Below, one piece after another: positions 1-7,866 of a DNA stretch of 64,000 nt (position 1 is the first letter of the stretch; each line of letters opens with the position of its first letter). Location: contig CAVTQY010000001.1 of assembly GCA_963736975.1 (NCBI GenBank), positions 4,092,001-4,156,000 on the forward strand, read 5' to 3'. A program made the translations under genes and the position numbers. The notes beneath the pieces were generated by a model. The model made no database searches. It was not told the origin of the DNA and saw nothing but the letters and a program-made list of their open reading frames with translations. The stretch is from CAVTQY01 sp963736975 (GTDB lineage Bacteria > Pseudomonadota > Alphaproteobacteria > Acetobacterales > Acetobacteraceae).

Positions 1-1
1 C

Positions 2-448
2 GCCGGAACGGGCCTCGCGATTGCGGGGATCGGCGCGGCTGGCATTGCCGCCGCGAGCGGTGGCTTTGCTGCCGCGGGCGGTGCGATTGCAGGCACGGCG
101 CGCGCGGGTGCTGCCGTGGCTGGCGGCGCCACGGCTGCCTATCGCGCGGGCGGCGGCGCCGGGGTCACCCAGGCAGCAGGCTCTGCAGCGATCAGCCCGC
201 TCCGCCGCGTGGCAGCCAGCCTGAAAGAGAGCTTCGGCTCCGGCGAACGGGCGGTCATGCGCGGGACGGCGCCGGCTGGTGCCGGCGGGGCGGGATCCAC
301 TGCGGCTTCGGACGGTCCGCCGGCTTGGGCGCAACGCATGAAGCGTAGCCAGACCATCAACCGCGGCGTGACAGCCGCCGACCACGCAATCCGCGCCGGC
401 GATAGACCGAGCGGCGGCAGCCAGGTCGATCTCTCCGAAGGGGAATAA
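2..448 (+). CDS. trbL: Conjugal transfer protein TrbL, C-terminal part
   Basis: The frame is open from the window edge, so the gene begins outside. TrbL is the polytopic inner-membrane channel protein of P-type (Trb) type IV secretion systems, a VirB6 counterpart. What is visible is a Gly/Ala-rich stretch followed by the hydrophilic tail typical of TrbL, with PPAWAQRMKR and a polar end. The stop is three bases before trbF, so the genes are co-transcribed. The family assignment rests on the tail and on the trbF-trbG-trbI order that follows. The membrane segments are outside the window. Confidence 0.85.
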   Translation, partial: AGTGLAIAGIGAAGIAAASGGFAAAGGAIAGTARAGAAVAGGATAAYRAGGGAGVTQAAGSAAISPLRRVAASLKESFGSGERAVMRGTAPAGAGGAGSTAASDGPPAWAQRMKRSQTINRGVTAADHAIRAGDRPSGGSQVDLSEGE

Positions 449-451
449 TCC

Positions 452-1132
452 ATGTTTCGACGGCCCACGGTCCGCTATGGGAGGACGCCCCAACCTGAGA
501 CGCCGTACCAAAGAGCTGGTCAGGTCTGGGACGAGCGCATCGGTTCGGCGCGGGTGCAGGCCAAAAACTGGCGCCTCGCTTTCTTCGGCACACTGGCGCT
601 GAGCGGCGGCCTGGCTGGCGGCCTTGTCTGGCAATCGGAGCGGGGGACGATCGCACCGTGGGTGGTGCAGGTCGACAAGCTCGGCGAAGCCCAGGCAGTC
701 GCCCCGGCTGTGGCCAACTATCAGCCGACCGATCCACAGATCGCCTGGCATCTCGCCCACTTCATCCAGGAGGTGCGCGGTATTCCCGCCGACCCCGTGG
801 TCCTCCGGCAGGACTGGCTCGACGCCTACAACTATGTCACCAACAAGGGTGCGCTCACGCTCGACGATTACGCCCGAACCAACGATCCGTTCTCGAAAAT
901 CGGAAAGACGGAGATATCGGTCGAGGTCGCCAGTGTCATCCGCGCCTCTGACAACAGCTTCCGTGTGGACTGGGTGGAGCGCCACTATGTCGACAATGCG
1001 CTCGCCGCCACCGAACGCTGGAGCGCCATCCTCACCATCGTGGTGCAGACGCCGACCGACGCCGATCGGCTGAAGAAGAACCCGCTCGGCGTCTACGTCC
1101 ATGCCCTCAGCTGGTCGAAGGAGCTCGGCTGA
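452..1132 (+). CDS. trbF: Conjugal transfer protein TrbF
   Basis: A 226-aa VirB8-like protein of the mating-pair formation complex, anchored in the inner membrane with a periplasmic domain that bridges the channel. It has a short cytoplasmic N-terminus (FRRPTVRYGR, then TPYQRAGQVWDERIGSAR), one membrane segment around residues 45-65 (LAFFGTLALSGGLAGGLV), and the periplasmic fold with the WSAILTIVVQTP strand near the C-terminus. Its length is normal for the family. It lies between trbL and trbG, and its TGA stop shares one base with the trbG start. I see no damage in this gene. Confidence 0.93.
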   Translation: MFRRPTVRYGRTPQPETPYQRAGQVWDERIGSARVQAKNWRLAFFGTLALSGGLAGGLVWQSERGTIAPWVVQVDKLGEAQAVAPAVANYQPTDPQIAWHLAHFIQEVRGIPADPVVLRQDWLDAYNYVTNKGALTLDDYARTNDPFSKIGKTEISVEVASVIRASDNSFRVDWVERHYVDNALAATERWSAILTIVVQTPTDADRLKKNPLGVYVHALSWSKELG

Positions 1133-2121
1133 TGCGCGCCCGGTCGTTCGCACTCCTGTCACTTGCATCGCTTTCACTCGGCGCCTGCGCGACCCCCTGG
1201 AAACCGCCGGAGATCAGTTATGACGATACACCGCGCCAGGCGGTGCTCATGCCTCCCCCGCCGCAAGCTGTGCGCATCGTCGAGCGACCGAAGCTGCTGC
1301 CCTTGCCGGGACAACTCAAGCGCCTGCCGGCCCATCATTCGGAACCATTGGAAGCCGCCGACCCACATATGCGCGTCGATGAAGCGAATGGTGCCGCGCG
1401 CGTTCAGCCGACCCGCGCCGACTATCTCAACGCGATTCAGGTCTATCCCTATTCCCCCGGTGCTCTCTACCAGGTCTATGCGGCGCCGGGGGAGATCACC
1501 GACATCGCGCTCGAGCCCGGTGAGCAGTTCGTGGGATCGGGGCCGGTCGCTGCAGGTGATACCGTGCGCTGGATTATCGGCGATACGGTGAGCGGCACAG
1601 GTCCGACGCGGCGCGTCCATATCCTGGTGAAACCCACCCGCCCCGACCTCGTCACCAACCTGATCATCAACACGGACAAACGAACCTATCATCTCGAACT
1701 CCACTCGGATGAACGGACTTATATGGCTTCGGTGTCCTGGGCCTATGCCGAAGACCAGCTCATTGCGCTTCGCGCACAGAATGCCGCGGCTGACGCCGCG
1801 ACCCCCATGGCGACCGGGGTCGATATCAACGCGCTGAACTTCCGTTATCGCATCGAGGGCGACAATCCCGCCTGACGGCCGCTGCGCGCATTCGATGATG
1901 GGCATCAGGTGTTCATTGAATTCCCGAATGGCATCGGTCAGGGCGAAATGCCACCTCTCTGGGTGATCGGTGCCGAGGGCGACGGCCAACTGGTCAACTA
2001 CCGCGTCCGAGGCAACCACATGATCGTCGATCGGCTGTTCGCCGCGGCCGAACTCAAGCTCGGCGGCAAGCACCAGCAAGTCGTGCGGATCGTGCGCACC
2101 GACGGACGGCGGCGGTCGTGA
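1132..2121 (+). pseudogene. trbG: trbG interrupted by an in-frame TGA stop
   Basis: TrbG is the VirB9-like outer-membrane/periplasmic lipoprotein of the Trb channel. A lipobox-like LSLGACA lies near residue 19. The frame stops at TGA 1873-1875 (codon 248), right after IEGDNPA. The same frame then continues with RPLRAFDDGHQVFIEFP and on to RTDGRRRS at 2121, which is the conserved VirB9-type beta domain. No base is gained or lost, so this is a point nonsense mutation. From memory of the family a Trp codon (TGG) is expected there, which is inference. The truncated 247-aa product lacks the domain that contacts VirB7/VirB10-type partners. Readthrough of TGA cannot be excluded. trbI overlaps the distal stop (GTGA). 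Confidence 0.85.
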
Positions 2122-3267
2122 CGAACGTTCCCCATGAAGAGGGGGGCAAGCGTCCCCCCGAGGAGATGCGGTTACGCTCGAGCCGTCCCCCCGTTACCCG
2201 TCTGTCCCGTAGAGTGCTCCTCAGCTTGGCCGCGGCCGCAGCGATTGGCGTCGCCGGGGCGCTGTTTTTTGCTCTGGAACCTCAGCATCGGATCGCGAGT
2301 TCCGAACTCTACAACACCAACAATCACGACGCGCCCGACGGTCTGGCGAACCTGCCTCGAGATTATGCCGGGCTGCCCAAGCCGGTACCCCAGCTGGGGC
2401 CGCCACTCCCCGGCGATCTCGGCCCGCCGATTGCCAACACGGATGCTTCCAGGGATGCCGACGGGCGTCGATCCCGAGCAGCAGCGCATCGCGCAAGAAC
2501 GGGAGGCGGCACGTGTCAGCCGTCTCTTTGCGACGAGCAATGTCGATCAAACCGCCGCCCCATCCTCGCCGACGGTCGTCGCCCAGGCACCGGCTGCGCC
2601 TGGTGGATCGACCGATCTCGCGTCGCAGGACCACAAGCTCGCCTTTCTAACCGGCACTGCCGACCAGCGCACAACCAGCCCTGACCGTATCCAGGCGCCG
2701 GCGAGCCGATACATTCTACAAGCAGGCTCGATGATTCCCGCCGCATTGATCGGCGGCTTACGCTCTGATTTGCCGGGCCAGATTACCGCTCAGGTGACGG
2801 AGGACGTCTATGATAGCCCGACGGGCAAGATCCTGCTGATCCCGCAAGGCGCACGCCTGGTCGGACAGTACGACGCGCAAATTTCCTTCGGCCAAACCCG
2901 GGCGCTTTTGGTTTGGAATCGTCTGATTATGCCGAGCGGCCGCTCGATCATCCTGGAGCGCCAGCCCGGCGCCGATCCCGAAGGCTATGCTGGGCTCGAG
3001 GACCAGGTCGACAACCATTGGGGCATGCTGTTCAAGGCCGCGATACTCTCCACGCTGCTCAGCGTCGGATCGGAGGCGGGCACCAGTGACAACGAGAACG
3101 CCCTCGTTCAGGCCATCCGCCAAGGCGGGTCGCAAGGCTTCAATCAGGTCGGACAACAGGTCGTCGGGCGATCGCTCAATGTACAGCCGACCATCACCAT
3201 CCGGCCAGGTTTTCCAGTGCGCGTGATGGTGACGCACGACCTCATTCTCGAACCCTACCGCGCATGA
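2118..3267 (+). pseudogene. trbI: trbI with a frameshift after the proline-rich linker
   Basis: TrbI is the VirB10-like protein that spans the periplasm. The GTG start overlaps the trbG distal stop. The first frame encodes the cytoplasmic segment, one membrane helix (RVLLSLAAAAAIGVAGALFF) and the start of the Pro-rich linker, up to about 2446. From there the conserved sequence (PTGVDPEQQRIAQEREAARV, then the C-terminal beta barrel with IPQGARLVGQYD and the WNRLIMPSG helix region) is in the next frame, ending at 3267. The total of 1150 nt is not a multiple of three, which fits one missing base near 2446-2453. With the stop in trbG this makes two lesions in adjacent essential transfer genes. 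Confidence 0.85.
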
Positions 3268-3277
3268 GGCAACGATC

Positions 3278-3547
3278 ATGGTAAAGCTGAAGCTGGGAAC
3301 GATTCCGGACGACAAGCCCGTCAAGCTGTCGCTCGAACTGCCGGCGGCCATCCACCGCGATCTTGTCGCCTACGGCAATGCGCTGGGCCGCGAAATCGGT
3401 CAGGGCACCGTCGATCCCGCCAAGCTGATCGGACCCATGCTGGCGCGTTTCATGGCGACGGATCGCGCGTTCGCCAAACTGCGGCGCACCGACGCCACAC
3501 CACAGCGCGCGCTCCCTGAAAGGCCCAGCTCAGAAAAGCCGGCATAA
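3278..3547 (+). CDS. DUF2274 domain protein (Trb-operon end gene)
   Basis: An 89-aa protein that regularly closes trb operons of alphaproteobacterial integrative elements, and matches the DUF2274 pattern (MVKLKLGTIPDD, then KPVKLSLELPAAIHRDLVAY, GPMLARFMATDRAF). The central part looks like a ribbon-helix-helix or CopG-type small DNA-binding fold, but no function is established. It starts 10 bp after the trbI stop with a GAGG ribosome site. It is intact, unlike trbG and trbI. Confidence 0.85.
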   Translation: MVKLKLGTIPDDKPVKLSLELPAAIHRDLVAYGNALGREIGQGTVDPAKLIGPMLARFMATDRAFAKLRRTDATPQRALPERPSSEKPA

Positions 3548-3897
3548 GCGTTCTTCATCGCGCGAGAAGCTGACGAACATGCACGGCTTTGACTGCGGAC
3601 AACACACCACATCGACCTGGGGCCAGGTATTGTCTTTGCGATCGATCGATAGGCCCCGACCACGTCCGTGCTCCGCTTGATCGGATGCGAAGCTTGCCGG
3701 CCCCTCTGTAAATTGCGGCGTGAAAGTGCCTGATGGGTGTAGCTTTGTCGCTCGAGCCGTCGTTATGGAAATAGTTAACGACGACGCGAAGGGGCCCTTC
3801 CGTCGGATCGAGTTGCTGAGGGGACCGGCTCGGCCGCGACATCCCAATCCGGTGCCAATTCTTAGCAGGAGAAGCTGGAGAGGATGCCAGGCGAGAT
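3548..3897. other. Intergenic region between the trb operon and integrase
   Basis: About 350 bp separate the convergent DUF2274 and integrase genes. Reading both strands I see no coding sequence with family resemblance and no clear U-tailed hairpin. The last bases include the 3' end of the integrase gene. Confidence 0.5.
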
Positions 3898-5196
3898 TTA
3901 TTGGAACGGTCTTTCAGCCTTTTGCATGTGGGGTGCGCACGACAGCCGGCTACGCTGCCTCAGCGCCGAACGGTTCGTCCAGCTCGTCGCTGCTTTCATG
4001 TCTTCCCGCATAGCGTTGTTTCCCTTAAGTTGATCCAGGTTGTCGGCCCACCATTGCATCATCGATACCCTTTCGTCCCAGTGCTCGCCTCGAGCGTACG
4101 CGGCGCGCACTTCGTTTCCCTCAACGTGGCCGAGTTGACGTTCGATCGCATCAGGATGCCATTGGCCAGCTTCATTAAGTAAGCTCGAAGCGGTCGCACG
4201 GAATCCGTGCGCCGTGACTTCGTCCTTGGCGTAGCCAAGGCGCCGTAAAGCGGCATTCATTGTGTTATCCGAGATGGGCCGCGATAGGGATCGAACATTT
4301 GGAAAGAGCAAGTCGCTGGCGCCGCAAAGCGCCTTCAATACCGATAACAGATCGACGGCTTGGTAGGAGAGCGGAACACGATGCGGGCGGCGCATTTTGT
4401 TATGCGTCGCTGGGATTGTCCAAATTGCCCGATTGAAATCGAACTCGCCCCATTCTGCTGCTCTCAGCTCTCCGGGACGAGGAAAAAGCAGCGCCATGAG
4501 CTGGAGCGCAATTCGGGTTCCGGGCTGACCGTCGAATGCTTCAATGGCCCGGAGCAACGCTCCCAGTGCGGCAGGGTCCGTAATGGCGGCTCGCGGCGTG
4601 GGCCGGATCTGGGTCAGCGCCCCCCGGAGGCCGTATGTTGGGTCGGTGCTTACCCGGGCGGTGGCGATCGCGTACCTGAATACGCTGCCGATGGTCGACC
4701 GCAGGCGGCGGGCTGATTCATATCGACCTCGCCTCTCAAGGGCCTGCAGCGCCTTCAATACCAATGGTGCGTCGACATCCTTGATCGGCGTCTCGCCGAA
4801 TTCCACGGTGGCGAAGGCGAGCAGCCAAGCCACCTTGGCTAGTGTGGCCTCAGCCCGCCTCTCGCGCTTCAGCTTGGACAAATACTCGTCCGCTATCGCT
4901 TTGAAGGTCAACGCGGCCGCGTGTTCTCGTCTTAGGCGTTTCCTCTCCGCTCCCGGATCAACGCCGACGGCCAAAAGTCGCTTGGCATCTTCCCGAGCTT
5001 GGCGAGCCCGGGCAAGCGAGACACTTGGGTAAACTCCCAGCGCTAGCGACTTCTGCTTTCCCCTGAAGCGATATGCGAGCCGCCAAAGGCGGACGCCGGT
5101 GGGTTGCACCCAAAGTTGTAGGCCGCCTCCATCCGAGAGCTTCTCGAGCTTCGGCCCCGGCGTCGCGGTTCGACACTCCGCGTCAGTTAACGCCAT
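3898..5196 (-). CDS. P4-type tyrosine integrase of the left element
   Basis: A 432-aa tyrosine recombinase of the P4/phage-like integrase family that inserts elements into tRNA genes. The N-terminal DUF4102-type arm-binding domain (KLSDGGGLQLWVQPTG, then SLALGVYPSVSLARARQ) is followed by a SAM-like core-binding domain (AIADEYLSKLKRERR) and the catalytic domain. The catalytic Arg is in PRPGELR, the Lys in NKMRRPHRVPLS, then HGFRAT, the GHVEGN histidine and the tyrosine in AAYARGEHW. The start is set by the GGAGA ribosome site 7 bp upstream. It reads toward the trb operon, and its 5' end lies 217 bp from the tRNA-Phe-derived core, as expected for an integrase next to its attachment site. Confidence 0.95.
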   Translation of the reverse strand: MALTDAECRTATPGPKLEKLSDGGGLQLWVQPTGVRLWRLAYRFRGKQKSLALGVYPSVSLARARQAREDAKRLLAVGVDPGAERKRLRREHAAALTFKAIADEYLSKLKRERRAEATLAKVAWLLAFATVEFGETPIKDVDAPLVLKALQALERRGRYESARRLRSTIGSVFRYAIATARVSTDPTYGLRGALTQIRPTPRAAITDPAALGALLRAIEAFDGQPGTRIALQLMALLFPRPGELRAAEWGEFDFNRAIWTIPATHNKMRRPHRVPLSYQAVDLLSVLKALCGASDLLFPNVRSLSRPISDNTMNAALRRLGYAKDEVTAHGFRATASSLLNEAGQWHPDAIERQLGHVEGNEVRAAYARGEHWDERVSMMQWWADNLDQLKGNNAMREDMKAATSWTNRSALRQRSRLSCAPHMQKAERPFQ

Positions 5197-5224
5197 TACC
5201 TAGTCTCCTGCCTGCTTAGGGAGA

Positions 5225-5270
5225 CGATACCAACGGCCTGCTCCGATACCAACAGATCTACCAACAGATC
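5225..5270. repeat. Short direct repeats upstream of the integrase gene
   Basis: TACCAACAGATC occurs twice in exact tandem (5247-5258, 5259-5270). CGATACCAAC occurs at 5225-5234 and again at 5244-5253, so the TACCAAC core appears three times. The block lies between the integrase start and the attachment core, where integrase or excisionase arm sites are usual. That role is inferred from position. Confidence 0.5.
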
Positions 5271-5412
5271 GGCGTCGGTACCGGGATCGCCCCGTGATAT
5301 TCGGCGCTACCCTAGGCTGCGCTTGGAAGCCAAAAAAAGAAGCGTTTCCAGAGCATTAGGAGGGCTGTGGCGTAGCCGGTGGTAGAAAAAGATACGTTGG
5401 GCAAGGAGGGAA

Positions 5413-5461
5413 TGGTGCCCAGGGGCGGAATCGAACCACCGACACTGCGATTTTCAGTCGC
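5413..5461 (-). other. Attachment core: 3' half of tRNA-Phe(GAA) without a 5' half
   Basis: On the minus strand these 49 bases read as a tRNA-Phe 3' half: the anticodon stem-loop with CTGAAAA (anticodon GAA), variable loop, T arm GGTGGTTCGATTCC, the acceptor strand CCCCTGGGC and the encoded ACCA. At higher coordinates, where the 5' half should be, the sequence does not form a D arm or acceptor strand. It is therefore a core duplicate left by site-specific integration and not a tRNA gene. The core borders integrase-side sequence on its left and unrelated element-like sequence on its right, which fits the junction of two tandem elements. Confidence 0.85.
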
Positions 5462-5661
5462 GCCGACCGACACCGTAGGCGGTTGTCTTCAATGACAAAA
5501 TTCTGTCGATCAATTTGTCAGCAAGGCGTCAGCAAGGCGTGGGGTGACAGTCTGGTCCTCCGCGATCGTATTCTTCCGCGAACGGCGAGATGACGCCTAG
5601 GGACGCAACCTTGCCAAGGTTGGGGTCTCGGGTCGGACACTTAGGGAAGTCAATGGCTTAG
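5462..5661. repeat. Junction-proximal region with an 11-bp tandem repeat
   Basis: GTCAGCAAGGC is repeated in exact tandem at 5517-5527 and 5528-5538. This may be an arm-type integrase site on the right side of the core, mirroring the repeats at 5225-5270. No convincing coding sequence is seen on either strand between the core and the toxin gene at 5938. Confidence 0.4.
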
Positions 5662-5685
5662 AACGGTCCTTCGGGGCCGTTTTTT
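5662..5685 (+). terminator. Rho-independent terminator with a UUCG loop
   Basis: AACGGTCC, loop TTCG, GGGCCGTT, then a T run. The 8-bp stem has one G-U pair. No intact gene ends just upstream on the plus strand, so this may be a relic of what once lay next to the attachment site, or it may protect the region from readthrough. Confidence 0.7.
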
Positions 5686-5937
5686 GCTTCCCTGACCTCG
5701 GTGACGAAACCGGGGAAGCATGGGGGAAGCAGCAGAACGCATGTCGTAGCGGGCCAGCGGCTACTTCCAGCATGCGTATGGTCCCGAAGCCAACGAATTC
5801 GGCCGGCTCCGGCGAACGCCTGAACACGCTGCAAGTCGTGCCTGCGGCGAGAGTGGGCTTGCTTCCGCAGAGCCCCAGGTCCCCTCGGATTTGCTTCCCC
5901 GGGGCCTTTCCTGACGGCTGCGATGATGGCAACGGCG

Positions 5938-6462
5938 TCATCGTTCAGATCCTCGGCCAGCTTGGCGCATGGGCATAACAAGGCGCAGCGAGTCCGGTAG
6001 GCGGACGAACCCGAGCGCTGCGTAGAAGCCGGCTGCCGCTTCGTCCAGAGCGTCGACGATCACCATGGATGAGCCCACCGTGTCGGCGCTCTCGAACGCG
6101 CGCTGAAGTGCATCGGCAAGCAGGACCGAGCCGAGGCGCTTGCCCTGCTGGTCCTTGGCGACCGCCAACCGCCCGACCAGGGTGCAACTGACGAGCGGAT
6201 AACGGGGAACGTGCTTCCGGGCGGCCTCCGGCACCTCGCCCTGCGAGATCGCCATCGCGCAGAGCGTGTAGTAACCGAGAACACGATCTGGCTCGGCATC
6301 CCGGCTCAGCACGAAGACGGCGTTCGCCTTCCGGCGCACGTCCTGCCCCGCCTGCGTCTTGAGATAGCGATCGAGACTCTCCACTCCACACGTGAAGCCG
6401 TTCCGATCGTGCGCGTCGTTTAGGACGGCGATCCGGAGATCGGCGGATGTGGGGGGCGCCAT
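5938..6462 (-). CDS. GNAT acetyltransferase toxin, TacT type
   Basis: A 174-aa Gcn5-related acetyltransferase of the kind paired with DUF1778 antitoxins. Known members acetylate charged aminoacyl-tRNA and stop translation. It shows the family pattern: an N-terminal FTCGVESLDRYLKTQAGQD motif, VLGYYTLCAMAI, the acetyl-CoA-binding loop LVGRLAVAKDQQGKRLGSVL, and a C-terminal AAGFYAALGFVRLPDS with the conserved Tyr. The ATG follows the antitoxin TGA with no spacing, so translation is coupled. Its length is normal. Confidence 0.92.
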   Translation of the reverse strand: MAPPTSADLRIAVLNDAHDRNGFTCGVESLDRYLKTQAGQDVRRKANAVFVLSRDAEPDRVLGYYTLCAMAISQGEVPEAARKHVPRYPLVSCTLVGRLAVAKDQQGKRLGSVLLADALQRAFESADTVGSSMVIVDALDEAAAGFYAALGFVRLPDSLRLVMPMRQAGRGSER

Positions 6463-6756
6463 TCACCTCACGACCCGGCGCTGATGCTCCGCGAAGGCGC
6501 GCTGGAGCCGTTCATTCGGGGCCGGCGGGTTGACGAGCGCATCGAAGAACACGGCGCGGTCACGATCAGACAGCACGATGGTCTCATGCTCCGCGATCGT
6601 CCGGCGAGCGGCTTCCGTCAGCGCGGTCATGCAGAAGTCAGTGACCTTACGCCGCTCGAGCTGTGCAGCGCGCTCGATCAGCGCCTTTGTCGGCTCATCG
6701 ACGCGAAAGCCGAGTCGCTCTTCCCTCAGACGCCGGTCTTGGTTTGTTGCCGCCAT
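6463..6756 (-). CDS. DUF1778 ribbon-helix-helix antitoxin, TacA type
   Basis: A 97-aa antitoxin partner of the GNAT toxin. The N-terminal ribbon-helix-helix segment (RLGFRVDEPTKALIERAA, then RRKVTDFCMTALTEAA) binds DNA. The C-terminal tail (ALVNPPAPNERLQRAFAEH) is the conserved toxin-neutralising region. I chose the ATG at 6756 because a GAGGTGA ribosome site lies just upstream; an in-frame upstream start would add 36 residues with no family resemblance. It is expected to repress its own promoter with the toxin. Confidence 0.92.
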   Translation of the reverse strand: MAATNQDRRLREERLGFRVDEPTKALIERAAQLERRKVTDFCMTALTEAARRTIAEHETIVLSDRDRAVFFDALVNPPAPNERLQRAFAEHQRRVVR

Positions 6757-6915
6757 GACATTCACCTCAACACCAATGTACGTCGAATGGACTAACCTTT
6801 CAAGTCTCACTAGGAGATCTGCTCTGCGAAAACATTTTCTCCGGCGCCCGGACCTCTCCGGCAAGCATGGGAAACGCCCTCGGGCTCCCGGATACCCTTG
6901 ACGGCGGTGGATTTG

Positions 6916-6952
6916 TTCACCATCTTCACTTCACATTAGTGAGGATGGTGAA
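6916..6952. promoter_or_regulatory. Palindromic operator-like site before the STAS module
   Basis: TTCACCATCTTCAC (6916-6929) is repeated inverted as GTGAGGATGGTGAA (6939-6952). The arms are 14 bp with one mismatch and a 9-bp spacer. An inner dyad TCAC-ATTA-GTGA lies at 6931-6942. The right arm ends directly at the TTG start of the STAS-like gene, so a bound repressor would block initiation. The regulator is unknown; no repressor gene is encoded in this operon. Confidence 0.65.
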
Positions 6953-7516
6953 TTGCGGCACAGACTAATCCAGTTGACCGGCGGTCAGACGGTCCTCTCG
7001 GGCGCCATCTCGGGCCGGACACTACTCAGCGCCTTGATCGCGGCCACGCCCTCCGTCGCGGCTCCGATACCCGCCTTCCTTGACTTCACAGACATTCAGG
7101 TTGCAACCGCGTCGTTCCTGCGCGAGGCGGTGATCGGCTTCCGAGACTTCGCCCGGCAATCGCTAGGAAACATCTACCCCGCCGTCGCAAATCTCGCGCC
7201 CAGCATTACCGAAGAACTCGAATTCTTCGTCCGCGCCCGCGGTGACGTGTTGTGGAGCTGCGAACTCAGTCCGGACGACAATGTCATCAGCGCCCGGCTG
7301 ATTGGCGAACTCGATCCTGCGCAACGCTCGACGTTCGACGCGGCGCTCGAACTCGGCACCATTACCGCCCCTGAACTCGCTGCTCGTTTTGCCGACCAGC
7401 AGATCGGGCCGACGGCCTGGAACAACCGGCTGTCCGCCCTGGCCACCAAAGGCCTGCTCGTCGAACACAAGCAGGGCAAAACCAAGTCGTTCAGTCCGCT
7501 CCTGGAGATCGCCTGA
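6953..7516 (+). CDS. STAS-like (DUF4325-type) protein with a C-terminal HTH-like region
   Basis: A 187-aa protein. Residues about 20-90 resemble the STAS-like DUF4325 family: a Gly-rich turn SGAISGRTLLSAL, then AFLDFTDIQVATASFLREAV (42-60), the strand-helix that carries the phosphorylatable Ser/Thr in anti-anti-sigma factors. The C-terminal third (ITAPELAARFADQQIG, then WNNRLSALATKGLL) looks like a winged helix. A TTG start at 6953 is the only start in frame near the operator dyad. Such proteins commonly pair with HATPase partners, and one is encoded convergently at 8985-9908. The partnership is inferred. Its stop overlaps the next gene by one base. Confidence 0.7.
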   Translation: MRHRLIQLTGGQTVLSGAISGRTLLSALIAATPSVAAPIPAFLDFTDIQVATASFLREAVIGFRDFARQSLGNIYPAVANLAPSITEELEFFVRARGDVLWSCELSPDDNVISARLIGELDPAQRSTFDAALELGTITAPELAARFADQQIGPTAWNNRLSALATKGLLVEHKQGKTKSFSPLLEIA

Positions 7517-7866
7517 TGGGCCTCGACTACATCCGCGCCCAAACCGGCAAGCCCTGGCGCAAGCGCTGGAACGGCGGCCTCGACCGGTTGAAGGCACCGA
7601 CGCTGCTCGACCTCACCGTGACTGAGGCTGCGCGCACCGTGACAGCAGAGCTCAATGCCGGCGCCCGCGTCAAGGCGGGTGACAAGCTAATCGTCCAGAG
7701 CGCATCCGACGGCCTCACCGTGAGCGACGGCCTCCGCGCGATTGGTCGGATCACCAACCCCTCGACCGAGCTGAGCACCGCCATCCGCGAAGGGGGCGGA
7801 TATGCCGAAGGCGTGCTCCAGCGCGTCGGGCTATTCGGCGACACTGCGGAGCTCAGCGTGAAATGA
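7516..7866 (+). CDS. Unrecognised 116-aa protein of the STAS module
   Basis: I do not recognise this family. The ATG shares one base with the STAS stop, and the TGA overlaps the next gene by four bases, so it sits inside a tightly coupled three-gene operon. The sequence is mixed alpha/beta, begins MGLDYIRAQTGKPWRKRW, and has no membrane segment or signal peptide. DKLIVQSASDGLTVSDGLR suggests a small beta-rich domain. It may be an adaptor between the STAS-like and Cys-rich proteins. Confidence 0.65.
   Translation: MGLDYIRAQTGKPWRKRWNGGLDRLKAPTLLDLTVTEAARTVTAELNAGARVKAGDKLIVQSASDGLTVSDGLRAIGRITNPSTELSTAIREGGGYAEGVLQRVGLFGDTAELSVK

Noticed and set aside
1174..2079. 301-codon minus-strand frame over trbG
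   Set aside because: Opposite conserved trbG sequence, and no recognisable domain.
5413..5488. Functional tRNA-Phe gene
   Set aside because: Only the 3' half is present; no D arm or 5' acceptor strand can be formed from the sequence at higher coordinates.
5225..5538. CRISPR array from the short direct repeats around the attachment core
   Set aside because: Repeats are 11-12 bp, adjacent without spacers, and no cas gene is present.
5597..5941. Possible small genes between the attachment core and the toxin
   Set aside because: Arg/Pro-rich translations without family pattern or ribosome sites; the region also contains a terminator hairpin on the other strand.
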